From the NCBI GenBank assembly GCA_020746835.1, contig JAGPNK010000028.1, positions 1 to 64,000 on the forward strand: 64,000 nucleotides of DNA, read 5' to 3'. Positions 53,851-64,000 of the stretch are shown here, in pieces (positions within the stretch are counted from its first letter, which is position 1; every line of letters begins with the position of its first letter). Below the pieces are notes generated by a model, which did not search any database, had not been told where the DNA came from, and saw only the letters and a program-made list of their open reading frames with translations. Source of the stretch: Stachybotrys elegans. Its lineage: Eukaryota; Ascomycota; Sordariomycetes; Hypocreales; Stachybotryaceae. A program made the position numbers and the translations under genes.

Positions 53851-56015
53851 GTAGTTATCAGGGCTCTGTGACACATGATAAGGCATCAAGCTTCTAGATC
53901 CAAGAGGCTATCACCTTTGTCTGTCACTCATGGCCCGCTCTTGTTCCGCATGGGCTAGTTAATCAATGTTATTCTATACAAAGCCTTTAGAACCACCTTG
54001 TTGTAAGATTGAACATGCCGAATGCAAGCATGTGTGTGTTGTAATGTGAACAAAAGAAGAAATCGTTGCAAGTAGGGCTCAGGGCGCGGGATAGGCCATC
54101 TCTCGCTGCACTTCACGGCGAGGCCAGTGCGACCGCCCCGTCAAAGACCCGTGGTCGTCTGTCTGTTCTGACTGGCCGAACGGCAAGCATCGTAATAGGG
54201 TAAACCTTGTTGTTTGATACACTATTGTTCTTCCTCAGTGCACATACCTAGTCTATAAAGAAGGGCCTGTTAACCCTGCCATTCACTGTATGCAATCAAT
54301 CAGATATTTGAAAGAAAGGTATATCCGAGAAAGGATAAAGCTAGGTGCCATCATACCAAACTTCACTGATAAGCAAGAGATACAAGGCGCATCGCTGTCA
54401 GTCAAAGAGAGCAAGATCTTGGCAGCCTCCTCGCTTGTATCCTACCAATAGACTTGGGAATGGTATTCACGGACAACATGTTTGGCGTCATGCGCTTGGA
54501 TGGCTGAGTCTTTCGGTAGAGTCGGGTTGGATGAACTTGCGTTTGATGGGGAGCTTGGGCACACTTTGATGAATAAATGGTAAAATTATGTATGCGGGAT
54601 GGGCTGAAGGAGATAGTTCACAGGGCAATGTAATTGCTTGCTGGGATATGGAGAACATCTGGACTACCCTGTACTGTCTTTCTTTGTTTACCCTCCTGGC
54701 ATACAGCGGAGTGCGGTTTATGCCTGGATGGGATAGAGACGTCAGCCAAAATATGTAAACTAGGAGAGGAAAGAGAACATTCATTATACATGGAAACCTT
54801 TTCGTCACGTCAAACGCTGTTGCGTCTTATAGCTTCCTAGGCCTATCACCGGGACAGCAAATACGGGACGAATCATTGGGCAATCTCTCTAACTAGGGTT
54901 AGTTAGGTCACTTGGGCTGGGCAGATTTGTGGTTTTCTGTAGCCATTGTGTATGCCTATTGTGAAATGATTGACCAGGAAGTGTTTTGGGCGGGGCCTTG
55001 TCATTCGAAAATTTTGGCCTACGGTTAGAAGCCGAGTCGTTGGCTTCCGTCGATCTGTGCCACGTCTGACCCCGGTCGTAGGCTTGAGGCACCGGTTCGA
55101 CTAGCACACACGCAACTTTGAGGCTGCCGCACTGACTGGGTGACTCTCCGGACCTACGCAATCAGCCATCGCAGCATGAGGCTTGGACGGCTTGCTCCAG
55201 CCGCCGCCCTTGGTGATATAGCTCGGGACCCACAAGGCACACACATCTATTCTTCCAATAAACGTCATGAATACCCTAGTTCGTAATGTGTGTTCCTGCA
55301 CGTGGTTAGCTGGCGGCTGACGTTTACTGCGCAAGTGAACCGATCCCTCCCATCTGGGGTAGGATCAAAGGGTGAGGGATTACACGAGCAGTATATATTT
55401 AACCTCGGCAATACCATGTTGTGGATCATGGTATTCAACTGCTTCTAAACAAGTGCTACAGAAAGACTGTTGATCAAGTCGGTGTACTGTTCGGGATTAA
55501 GAAAGCCATTCCTGGTCGCTACACTTATGCACGATAAGAATATCAAGGCTTACTCAGTCCCGCAGCGGCCCATCGAGCTTCGTTCGATACCAACCAGCAA
55601 TAGTGTGGTGCCACGCTGCGCCCGCAGGTTGTAAGCTTATGGGCGCGAGTCTGGAACTGCACCGTATCCACCTTATTCTCTCAGAGGCACACTAAAATAC
55701 TAACGTAGTTTGCCATTTCAAAACAGGAAATTATTGATACTATAATCAAGCATACTTTCAGCTCGCACCAGCTAATGCCTGCTACCCACGCGGCTCGGGC
55801 AACGCCCACCTTAAGCCCACTCAATGTCGTATAAGGCACAGCCGTCAGCGCTACGACCACAAGATCCGAAAGAGGTATGAATTTTCAATCAACCCATGTC
55901 ATGTTCATCCCATTATGTTGATCCTGTCATGTTGATGCCGTTACCTTGATTCCAAATCGTTCAACAAGCTGAGTGTGCAATCCGGAACGGTAGATAAGTA
56001 GGCATGCTAACTAAG
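53851..56015. other. Intergenic, no confident gene
   Basis: About 2.2 kb with only short frames. A repeated cattatgttgatcctgtcatgttgatgcc motif pair lies at ~55911-55940 (two gttgat.c.gt units). No RNA gene or transposon gene was recognised. Confidence 0.35.
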
Positions 56016-56024
56016 TATATAAGG
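56016..56024 (+). promoter_or_regulatory. TATA box of the DUF1223 gene
   Basis: tatataagg ~95 bp before the ATG at 56113, with a CT-rich leader. Confidence 0.5.
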
Positions 56025-56112
56025 ACTCGCTGCTTTGGCCAGCAGACTCACTTTTGCAAGCTCTTCATCATAATTTGGCTGCAGCAGACTCTTTCACGCC
56101 ATACTAGTCACA

Positions 56113-57033
56113 ATGGCAACTTTGATCAAAACTCTTCTTAATCTCTTCAAGAGAAAGAAGGCCCCCCCTTTGGCTTGCCACGTGAGTCTTGATCAAGATG
56201 AGAATCACGTTCACACGGCGGCATGCTTCCTAGAGATTGAACCTCTGGCCGTCGCAGAGCTGTTCCAAGCGCAAGGCTGTGTCTCCTGCCCTCCAGCTGT
56301 TCCCGGCATCCTCGAGGCTACAAGAGATCCGAACATCCAGCTCCTTACGTACGGAGTGACGTACTTTGATCATCTTGTAAAGGACCCCAACGCGTCCTCC
56401 CGATGGGATCAGAGGCAAAAGAGTTATGTCATGAAATGGGGACGCAACAGCTTGTTCACGCCCATGGTTGTTGCGAATGGCGTTTCGGACGGAGGTTCTG
56501 GAGGGGGTTCAAAGGCCGAAATTGAGGGTGTCGTCCGTCAAGCCCGGAACATGGCTCACCAAATGATTGACTGTGAGTACTCTGGCGCTGGATCAACACA
56601 GACTAATTTAGGTTCATTTATAGGGCACATTTACGTGGATGCCAACGATACCCACGTCCGCATTGACTCGGACAAGCTGGAGATTGAGATGCATGAGGTC
56701 CTCGTCATTATGTACAAGGACAAGGAGGAGGTGGTCAAGATCAGCAAGGGTCCGAACAAGGGCAAAAAGATGCCCCACAAGAATCTGGTCACCGACATTG
56801 TCAAGATCGGCGAGTGGCATGGTGGAGATACAGTCGTGGCACTCCCAGCCCAGATGACCCCTGGCGGTGCCGTGGTGGTTGTCCAGGCCCCTCGCGGTGG
56901 AGCTATTGTTGGTGCCTGCAAATTAGTCAAGATGTGGGATTTGCTGCGCCCCAATCAGCGCCTTCAAGGAGGCCCCTTTGCCGAGAAAGACGATATCAAA
57001 TCAATAGATGAACAACCTTGTGGCTGCGGCTAG
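56113..57033 (+). CDS. DUF1223 thioredoxin-like protein
   Basis: The frame from 56113 is open for 306 codons. DUF1223 signatures are seen: VAELFQAQGCVSCPPA (CxxC, residues ~48-63), then QLLTYGVTYFDHL, DQRQKSYV, LFTPMVVANG and a C-terminal beta-rich domain with PRGGAIVGACKL. The family has a thioredoxin-like fold, and its function is not known. A 54-bp segment (GTGAGT donor at ~56572, ATAG acceptor) interrupts the family sequence and is divisible by three, so it is probably an intron that keeps the frame; the product would then have 288 residues. There is no signal peptide. The stop codon ends 1 bp from the facing stop of the Zn2Cys6 gene. Confidence 0.82.
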   Translation: MATLIKTLLNLFKRKKAPPLACHVSLDQDENHVHTAACFLEIEPLAVAELFQAQGCVSCPPAVPGILEATRDPNIQLLTYGVTYFDHLVKDPNASSRWDQRQKSYVMKWGRNSLFTPMVVANGVSDGGSGGGSKAEIEGVVRQARNMAHQMIDCEYSGAGSTQTNLGSFIGHIYVDANDTHVRIDSDKLEIEMHEVLVIMYKDKEEVVKISKGPNKGKKMPHKNLVTDIVKIGEWHGGDTVVALPAQMTPGGAVVVVQAPRGGAIVGACKLVKMWDLLRPNQRLQGGPFAEKDDIKSIDEQPCGCG

Positions 57034-57034
57034 T

Positions 57035-58556
57035 CTATATTATGTGACTGAGAAAGTCGAAATGCCCAAAAGCAAACTCACTCGTCCCTGTCCCGTACCT
57101 CCGCAATTTCTTGGATTCATCCAGTAAGCTTTGAATCCAGACGCGGAACCGCCCATCGCTTTCCAAGACCTTGTCTGCGATGCCCAACGGGAGAAGCCAA
57201 AAGAGCGCCGAATCTCTGCTCGCTGCCACGTTGAGGAGCTGAAACTCAAAGGCACGGCATATCTGTTGAGCGGCTTCACGGGCTGAAGTCTCTTGCCCCA
57301 ACAGACTGATGGTCGGTGCCTTTGGTAGCTCATCCCCTAGGCCGCATTCAGCAAGCAAACCGAGGATACAGAGGAGTGCCGAATTGTACAGGATAACCTC
57401 AGTCGCCTGTGTAAAGGTCTGGAACCACAGGACCTCGGAGAAAACACGAGACCCTCCAACGCTTTTCCCCTCGGGCAGGTCAGCCGGGGCTAGTTCCCAT
57501 GCAGCAGCAGGGTTGACGTGTTCCCAACGCATACGCCACCGATCCAGGGCAGACAGGTTGGATCTCAGCTTGATGACCTCCTTATCCTTGTCCTCTGCTA
57601 GCCCCTGCATGATGCCAGGAATATCCACCATAATGTCAACTAGCTCGTTCTGGGGCGATTTGTGTAGATTTCTCCACGGCTCCGTCTTCCAAGAGTCGGC
57701 CTCTAGGAAGCACCTCTGCTTCGTGATCAATGATATGGTGAACTGTTTGGTCAGCTTGGTCAGCTTTTCCTGGCAGGCAGAGGTATCATACCAGTGTTGA
57801 CCGGGCCGATTCGAAAGCTGATAACAATGGCAGCTTCGCAAAGCTGGCGGGCTTGCATGCTTGAATGACCCTGAAGAGACCGCCTACGTGGAACTGGGCG
57901 GCCTGGCGGTCTCCGGAATTGGACTACACTTGTTAGCGGAGCATTGAAGGAAGTTGCATACGCACAGCATTCATCATGAGCAGGAGAATGGGCACAATCA
58001 AATCCGCCCCTGGATTCTTCAATTGTTCCGTCATCTCCCTCACCGCCTGGCCATACAGTACGAGGCCCTGCAGTTGTATGTCTTGCTGGTGATGGTGCGT
58101 GCCAAAGACATTCTGGGCCAAGCACTGGCATGCATCCAGGGGCAATTGGCCAAGCTTTCCCTGGGCGCAAAGCTCGAGCCAAGGCCAAGTAAAGGTTCTC
58201 CACACGAAATTGTCCAGGAGGAAGCTGAACTCAACTACATCCTTGAAGGCAACAAGGCTGAGGGATGGGGGGACTGTGAGCTCCACGGCTTGCGGCCCCG
58301 AATTTAGGCGTTCAGGCTTCGAGACTTGCGTGGTGACGGTCATTCCATCCGAGGCGAAGCTGTGGGTACGAACGTCGAGCGCCCGCTCGTAGCCCTGGCA
58401 TTTGTACCCAGCTTTGTCACAGCGTTGGCAAAGTGGACGCGTTTGGTCTGTTTGGTCAGCCTTGATACATTGGGACGAATGACCTGACGAACCGCATTTG
58501 ATGCGACGCTTGCGGCACGTCAAGCAGCCCTTGGATCCCCCAGGTACTCCAACCAT
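57035..58556 (-). CDS. Zn2Cys6 transcription factor
   Basis: The start is set at 58556 because MVGVPGGSKGC is a typical opening of such factors; an upstream ATG (58604) is possible. A 45-bp intron (58492-58448) lies inside the zinc cluster, and removing it restores GCLTCRKRRIKCDQTRPLC-QRC-DKAGYKCQGY with all six Cys. Two further introns join NA to SNSGDRQAAQFHVGGLF (GTGCGT donor) and STL to FTISLITKQRCF. The regulatory region has WPWLELCAQG.., LKLRSNLSALDRW, WFQTFTQATEVILYNSALLCILGL and LLPLGIADKVL, as in fungal-specific factors with a DUF3468-type middle. Two stops face each other at its 3' end with DUF1223. The regulated genes are unknown; local co-regulation with DUF1223 is only a guess. 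Confidence 0.88.
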
Positions 58557-58978
58557 GGTGTTTGATGTTGATGCACCTCGCATTCCCCTTCTTGTCACGG
58601 GCATGGCTGCTTTATACGTAGGGCTGAGCTTACATAGCCTTTCCTCTTTTGACAGGAGAATGCGATGTGCATCGACAGGGGTATTCCCACCGAAATGCAC
58701 ATGTGGATCTCGCTTTGCTCACGCCAGTCGCAAATGCTGGGTGGCCCACTCACTGCCATTGACCAATGTGCAAATATTGTTATTTCGTACGAGTTCCTGA
58801 AACATCACAAAATGATACCCGTTTGGGCGGTCTGATGCTCGAGAGATTCACCCGTACACCGTATCCTTGAACCTTTAGTGTATTCCTTTGGTAGAACAGT
58901 GCTATTCCTGGATAGGAGTCGATGTGGCTTTGTCGAGTGATTCCTAATAGACCATCAAAATACAGACGGGCCAAAACA

Positions 58979-59124
58979 TATAAAGGCAGCAAATCGAACT
59001 TGCCAGAGTTCAACTCATCAACTTCATTAAATTCATTAAGCATCACTTCATCCAGTCTGTTAAGAATACCTCATTCAGTCGTCAAGCATATTCAGTTGCC
59101 AAGCACATTCACTCGTCAAGCAAT
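58979..59124 (+). promoter_or_regulatory. TATA box and ~18-bp repeated leader of the alpha/beta-hydrolase gene
   Basis: tataaag at 58979-58985 is ~140 bp before the ATG. Just before the ATG (59070-59120) the sequence ttcagt(c/t)g(t/c)caagca occurs three times at ~18-bp spacing in the untranslated leader. Confidence 0.55.
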
Positions 59125-60364
59125 ATGCACTCTTTCAAATCCTTGTTTCTCACCATGGCAGCCGGATCTGCCCTGGCGAACCCCTCCCACACCTACTACC
59201 CCCCCGCGGCAAACTGCCAAGAATTCAACATTCCCGTGGACGTTGCTCCCGAGGTCATTCAATTCAATCTCCCCCGATGGGGCAATGACTACGAGCTCGT
59301 CGACTTCTTGGCTTTGGCAACTACACGCCAAACACCCGACTCTCCATCCATTGTGGGCGAGACGGTCACTATGCCCGCTACCTACCTAATCGCTGCATCT
59401 TTCTGTACTCCAAAGAAAGCAACGGAGAAAGCTAAGACCGTCATCTTGGCGACCCATGGTATTGGCCAGGCTCGTTCACACTGGAATAGTCCATTTCGAC
59501 CAAACGAGTACAATTTTGTTCAATTTGCGATTGATCAAGGTTACTCGGTCTTCTTCTATGACCGTCTCGGTCAGGGAGATAGCCAAAAGATTTCAGGCTA
59601 CGTGAACCAGATCAATATTCAGGTTGACATCCTCAAAGAATTGAGCAGACTGGTTCGTAGTGGACACTATACCAATGCCATTGGAGCACCTGAGAAACTT
59701 GCTCTCATGGGGTTCAGTTTTGGAAGCTTCATCACGCACGCCGCCGTCGGAACGAGCCCTGAAATCGCCGATGCTGTTGTCCTGACCGCTATCGGGTTGA
59801 ACACCACTGGAATCAACACCAACGGTTTGGTCAGAAGCTTTGTCCCGAGAATCGCGAATCTGCAAGACAACAAGTACGCGGCATTTGATAGCGGCTATCT
59901 GACTTGGGTCGACAGATTTGCTCAGATCAACACGTAGGTGTGCCTTTCATTAGCCTGCCAAGCTAACCAAGGCAGCTATTTCAAATTCCCATTCTACGAC
60001 GATAAAGTTGCGGATTTTGCGGAGCAGGCAAAGCAGCCTTTCGGATTCACCGAATTCTTCACGTTTCCATCAGGCAATGGAGGCAACTTGGGTGAGTTGT
60101 AAATCACCATTTACTTCCTCTTCTAATGTTTCAGATGCGAGCAACTTCACGGGGCCCGCTCTCGCCATCACGGGGCAGCAGGATTACATCGTTTGCGACG
60201 GCAACTGTGAAGGAATTTTCATCGAACCCGCCAGTACTTTCTATCGGAACGCACAACCCTTTGTTCCGTATCTGCAGCCCAATGCGAGTCACAACATCAA
60301 CTTTCACTACAACGCAACGGGTGCATACGGCGTCATCACCAAATTTTTGGACGAGAACCTGTAA
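59125..60364 (+). CDS. Secreted alpha/beta hydrolase
   Basis: Exons 59125-59933, 59976-60091 and 60135-60364 join in frame to 384 residues. The signal peptide is MHSFKSLFLTMAAGSALA. The alpha/beta-hydrolase order is present: VILATHGIGQARSHW (oxyanion region), VFFYDRLGQGDS, nucleophile Ser in LMGFSFGSFI (GxSxG), acid Asp in ITGQQDYI and His in NASHNINFHYN. Several NxT/NxS sites suggest glycosylation. Substrate, ester or amide, is unknown. Residue order and length fit an intact secreted esterase/lipase-like enzyme common in hypocrealean fungi. Confidence 0.88.
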
Positions 60365-61988
60365 ATCTAGCGACGAGGCTGAGCATTGAAACGGGTATGC
60401 AGTGTCAGTACTAATTCAGACGAGAGCGTGTACACGGTGGGCGGCGGTGGGCCGGAGAGGTGTTTGCAACGGGCATCCGTGTCATTGCAAATTCGACGAG
60501 AACCTGTAGACGGTGGGCAGTGATGAGGCCGGAGGATCTTTATTACCATTCTACAAATATGTCATTAGTCAACCTTAATTTAATCTGCCAATGGCATCTT
60601 AGCTGTGCTGCGTGCCATTCAGAGGGATCGCGGTGCGACAAGGGACGGGATGGATACGTCAGTATCGAGGTTTAGATCATTTATTCGATGAAGGTAATCC
60701 TATAGATGACTGACCTGCCATGGACTATTCCACGCCAGATCGGCTGTTCAATTTATGTCGTGCTCCAACGAGGGAGGACCCTTGACCCTCCGAGACTGCA
60801 GTGGAGTATTCGTAGTGTACGGATGACCGTGTGGGCGTCATCGAGCGGCCGATTTAGGCTCGAGAGCGACAGCGGGCGGTCGTGTTGAGATACCATCCCT
60901 TTCCCGCTTTTCTGCTCAAACCCTACATTTCATCACGGAACAGCATTGCTCCTCTCAGCCTCTCGATTTATCGAACTTGGCCTGCTAGAGGTGGAGGAGG
61001 AAGAGGCAAGACGCTATTTAGTCTTGTCCCTGCCCTCCTTCATCCTAGGCCATTGCTCGCCCTCTTGCTTGAAGCAGGGGAATGGGCATTGGGGGCTAGA
61101 CCAATCCAATGCGGGTTCCTGTTCTCTGCACCCCCTGATATGCTATCAGACCATCAAACTCAATGTATGTATAACTGGGCTGCCTCGTCTATTCTTTTCA
61201 TCCTTGGAGGGCCTGCTAAGGTTGCTACCATAGGCAGCTGGGGCTTCATGCCTACTCAAGGCCAGGACTTTCAACGAGATTAGCCGCCTGTTTGCCGCTA
61301 TGGTATCCCCAGAAAGACAGGTTCCTACCAGCCGTAAGGGGCAGCGATTGGTGTTATCCAGCAAACTAGTTGTAGCAACCCAATAATCGTCACCAAACCC
61401 ATTGGAGATATACAAGGCCACTTCGGCGCAACTCAGCTGATCTCAACTTAATTTAAAAGAGAGGGGGTAATCTCAACACTTCATATGTCAACGGCAAGGT
61501 TCTCCCTGGACCCTGGGGTTTACCAAGCCATCCCTTGCTTCTATTCTTCACCGGTATTTTATTCCGCCATACCGACTGTTCTCCGAGTCCATCTTGTGGC
61601 CGCCACTTGGTCCTTTGAGGCGGGCATCATGATCCCACTGAATGGGTCGTCCATAGGTGTTAGCGCCTAGTCCTATCTATCACCGTACCGTATCGGACCG
61701 ACCAATTTACTAGCATCAGTATCAAACCATCGACATAGAAGACTACGAGATGGTCCACTCACTATATCAATTACGGAGCAGTAGGACTAGTCTTTTGCTT
61801 GGCCAAATCCAGGTATTCATCCTCAACTATAGTATACTAGATTCGAGCTCAACGACATCGCGTACAACGGAGGCAGGGGGTGTCAAGTTGGGATGATAAG
61901 TCATTATATGCTTAAAATTTGATGAATGTTCATTGACCAGGGTATAGGCATGTCTATTCCCATCGGGTTGCGGTGATATTAGTGTTTC
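60365..61988. other. Intergenic, short repeats near the hydrolase 3' end
   Basis: The hydrolase end sequence gacgagaacctgta recurs at ~60498 and, degraded, at ~60418, each followed by ggtgggc/gccggag blocks at 60435-60460 and 60512-60535. Otherwise no coding frame is supported up to the HET gene. Confidence 0.45.
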
Positions 61989-63716
61989 CTATCGTGAGTG
62001 CAACATAATGTTGGCCCATTTGCGATCCGTCAGGGTTGGTACTTCATTCTTAGGGACAATTTCCCAGTAAAACTTAACGCGCCGGAATGTCCCTCTGCAA
62101 ACCGTATCGTCCCTGACGACCTGTAGCTCGTACTTTAACAACAAGGTAGACTGCTTTGACGATGGACCGATGATCACAGAGTGTTGGGGAGTCTCGTTCA
62201 TCCGCAGGCGATTGCTAACCCAATAAGCATCCCACTTCTCCTCCACTGCCCGAGTGTTCAGTTCTTCGAGATGACGGTCAGCCAGAGTCCCGAATAACCT
62301 ATGGACGCCACACTCTGGTGGCATCTCCAAGGTCTCACCCCAATAAAACGTGTAGAATAAAAAGTCAAAAGACTCATGTGGACAATAGCCATCAAACCTA
62401 GGCATTACGCAGACAACCTTCAGAGCTGCCCAGCCAGGATACGAGGGAGTGGGTGTGAAGAAGACGGTATCGACGTCATCCCAATTCACCCACGGCCAGT
62501 TGTTGTATATTTCCATTCTTGAAGAGACATGAAACTGCATACAACGAGACCTGGATGCTGAGATGCATTCCCGGCTTTTGGTGAAGCTCTTGCCAGGTAG
62601 CTGTGTCGCGAGATACGGCTCAAATGTGATTCGACTCATCCAGGGGGGCAAATATGAAGAACTGGCACTTAATAAACTCCCTGGGTTCTGCCGGTAAAAG
62701 CAACCATCGCCCATGTTTCTCAATTGGATGCAAAAGTCTTCCGAGAGGTAACGGCCGACTGGTAGAATCAATCCAAAACCATCCTCGCCCTCGAACGAGC
62801 CACGTCCAAACTTGGCACGCAATTTGATGCCACGGTTAGACATGGAGAAATCGGGAAGAAAATAACCGTCGAGCTTCTCCATGTGCCGACAGGAGGCGAA
62901 GAACGCGGGAGAAGGAGCCAGAACGCCGCTGAATCGCGTCTGCATGCCAAGATCATCACCGTCTTTCGGATAGGTCCAAGCCAAAATGCTCGGGTCTGGG
63001 CATGCTCTTATAATTTCAGCCTGAAGACGCGAGAATGCCTTTTCCCCCTCCCCGTAGAGCAACGGCATGTTGATGTCAAATATGCCAAGAAGGCAGTAGG
63101 CTGTGTCCTCGGTCCTGGTGGTACAGCGTCTCGCGGCCCACGACATTTTCTGCGCTACCGAAATGGTTGATAAATCCTTGGAATGGCTCAAGATATCGGG
63201 ATCTACACTCGATATCATGCCCAACTGATAGGCAGTGTCCGACTTGTCGAAACAGTATTCCCAATTGCGGTTATAAAACTTGATGTCGGACGGAGCAATG
63301 AGCTCCTGGAGAGTCCATCCGCGCTGGAACCACCTGCAGCACCCCACGACTTCGGGATCGCTCAGGGATTCCATCGTGATGACAGTGCGGAGATCTGACA
63401 GATGGGCATAACACCGCACCGAGCGCTTGTACCAATTGTACATGGAATTGATGGCCTCGGTAAGCTCAGCGCTGCTTGACTTGTCGATGCAGCAGGTGTC
63501 CACCCAGGCGTACTTGAGCCCGTCCTGCGCTGCCAGCCTGCACGTCATCTCGATCTTTTCCCAGCCCCTCTTGCCATGAATCCCGGGCTGCTGCCTCATC
63601 TCCTGGAATGAAACCTCTTCCCCATCCAGCCATGTGTGTGACAGAATTCCGTAGGGTGGGATACTATGGCCAATAAACTCTTCCAGCGCGAGGGTTTCGT
63701 TGTTTATGAGCCACAT
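61989..63716 (-). CDS. HET-domain protein (heterokaryon-incompatibility type, HET-E/D-like class)
   Basis: The single-exon ATG frame of 575 residues begins MWLINNETLALEEFIG. The full HET domain follows: YGILSHTWLDGEEVSFQEM, KYAWVDTCCIDKSSSAELTEAINSM, RCYAHLSDL, WFQRGWTLQELIAPSDIKFY and a conserved AARRCTTRTEDTAYCLLGIF-DINMPLLYGEGEKAF. The C-terminal ~350 residues form the accessory domain seen in this subclass (FSGVLAPSPAFF, SNRGIKL, the WEIVPK region). HET domains resemble TIR domains and act as cell-death effectors in non-self recognition. Unlike the chimera at 47861-49752 it is complete. No NACHT or repeats are attached. Confidence 0.92.
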   Translation of the reverse strand: MWLINNETLALEEFIGHSIPPYGILSHTWLDGEEVSFQEMRQQPGIHGKRGWEKIEMTCRLAAQDGLKYAWVDTCCIDKSSSAELTEAINSMYNWYKRSVRCYAHLSDLRTVITMESLSDPEVVGCCRWFQRGWTLQELIAPSDIKFYNRNWEYCFDKSDTAYQLGMISSVDPDILSHSKDLSTISVAQKMSWAARRCTTRTEDTAYCLLGIFDINMPLLYGEGEKAFSRLQAEIIRACPDPSILAWTYPKDGDDLGMQTRFSGVLAPSPAFFASCRHMEKLDGYFLPDFSMSNRGIKLRAKFGRGSFEGEDGFGLILPVGRYLSEDFCIQLRNMGDGCFYRQNPGSLLSASSSYLPPWMSRITFEPYLATQLPGKSFTKSRECISASRSRCMQFHVSSRMEIYNNWPWVNWDDVDTVFFTPTPSYPGWAALKVVCVMPRFDGYCPHESFDFLFYTFYWGETLEMPPECGVHRLFGTLADRHLEELNTRAVEEKWDAYWVSNRLRMNETPQHSVIIGPSSKQSTLLLKYELQVVRDDTVCRGTFRRVKFYWEIVPKNEVPTLTDRKWANIMLHSR

Positions 63717-64000
63717 TGTTCAAGATTGCGCGATGCGTTTGTGATGAGAGAGGAGGCTGAAGGATTGCCAGGATGGAGATGGTGGAAGAAATTAATCCGT
63801 AGGATGTCCTTATCTAATCTGGGGTCCCCTAAAATGCGTCGTCTGACAATAATCCCTTGTTCTCCCAATCATCATTGGCATTGAGAACCTAGTCATCAGA
63901 GGGCTCCCATTTTTATGCATTTGAAGCTGCTACCTAGGAATCCATAGTCTTCTCGTTGCGGCATTATGCAATCGCAAGCGAGTTGTATTCGTTAACATGC
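63717..64000. promoter_or_regulatory. Upstream region of the HET gene to window end
   Basis: About 280 bp with no supported frame. It is the presumed promoter side of the HET-domain gene. Confidence 0.35.

Noticed and set aside
1..64000. CRISPR arrays, tRNA or rRNA genes
   Set aside because: CRISPR is not expected in a fungus and no regular array was seen. No cloverleaf or rRNA segment was recognised by eye, though a covariance-model scan could not be run.
1..64000. A secondary-metabolite backbone gene (PKS, NRPS, terpene synthase)
   Set aside because: P450s, oxidases and a Zn2Cys6 factor are present but no backbone enzyme motif appears in any frame.

Overview
The window is nuclear DNA of a filamentous ascomycete (Pezizomycotina, most likely Sordariomycetes/Hypocreales). 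The support is short GT-AG introns of about 45-130 bp, a nuclear-encoded mitochondrial COX10, HET-domain genes, a con-13-like gene, Zn2Cys6 and C2H2 regulators, a fungal rhodopsin/PTH11-like receptor and a KP4-like gene. Apart from COX10 almost everything is accessory: secreted enzymes, small secreted proteins, P450s, cell-death genes, broken genes and dispersed repeats. Gene models were spliced by hand from donor/acceptor sites and reading-frame continuity, so exon borders are inferences.

Layout. 0.3-3 kb: a putative beta-trefoil-like protein, a GT microsatellite and COX10. 3.5-5.1 kb: a transaldolase missing its C-terminus, abutting a membrane-protein fragment. 5.4-7.7 kb: an unknown gene and a KP4-fold secreted protein. 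8.3-11 kb: a C2H2 transcription factor with a damaged C-terminus. 11.7-13.7 kb: relics of a sugar transporter and a FAD monooxygenase. 14-15.8 kb: a P450 with a frameshift.

16.3-26.7 kb holds the most interesting unit. It contains a 281-residue gasdermin-like gene, a convergent subtilisin-family protease (DUF7580-like N-terminus plus S8 domain, HET-Q2-like), and a divergent 1716-residue protein combining zinc-finger-like motifs, an S8 protease domain and a NACHT NTPase. The pairing resembles the Podospora HET-Q1/HET-Q2 cell-death system, in which a subtilase cleaves a fungal gasdermin. Here the one gasdermin candidate has two candidate proteases, one of them inside an NLR-like receptor.

26.7-42 kb is AT-rich and gene-poor. 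It carries two families of dispersed repeats, relics of a BTB-type and a cation/proton antiporter gene, a second P450, a 4-exon cysteine-rich secreted protein, a con-13-like zincin and a secreted cold-shock-domain-like protein. 42-47.4 kb holds a rhodopsin-like receptor and a secreted FAD-linked oxidase. 47.9-49.8 kb is a chimera of ankyrin repeats and half a HET domain. 52-60.4 kb has a secreted amidase, a DUF1223 protein tail-to-tail with a Zn2Cys6 regulator, and a secreted alpha/beta hydrolase. The window closes with an intact HET-domain gene at 62-63.7 kb.

The gasdermin/NLR cluster, the intact HET protein and the ankyrin-HET chimera make this a region rich in candidate non-self recognition and programmed-cell-death genes. 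The secreted enzymes and small secreted proteins suggest a habitat- or host-interaction island shaped by repeats and probable RIP.
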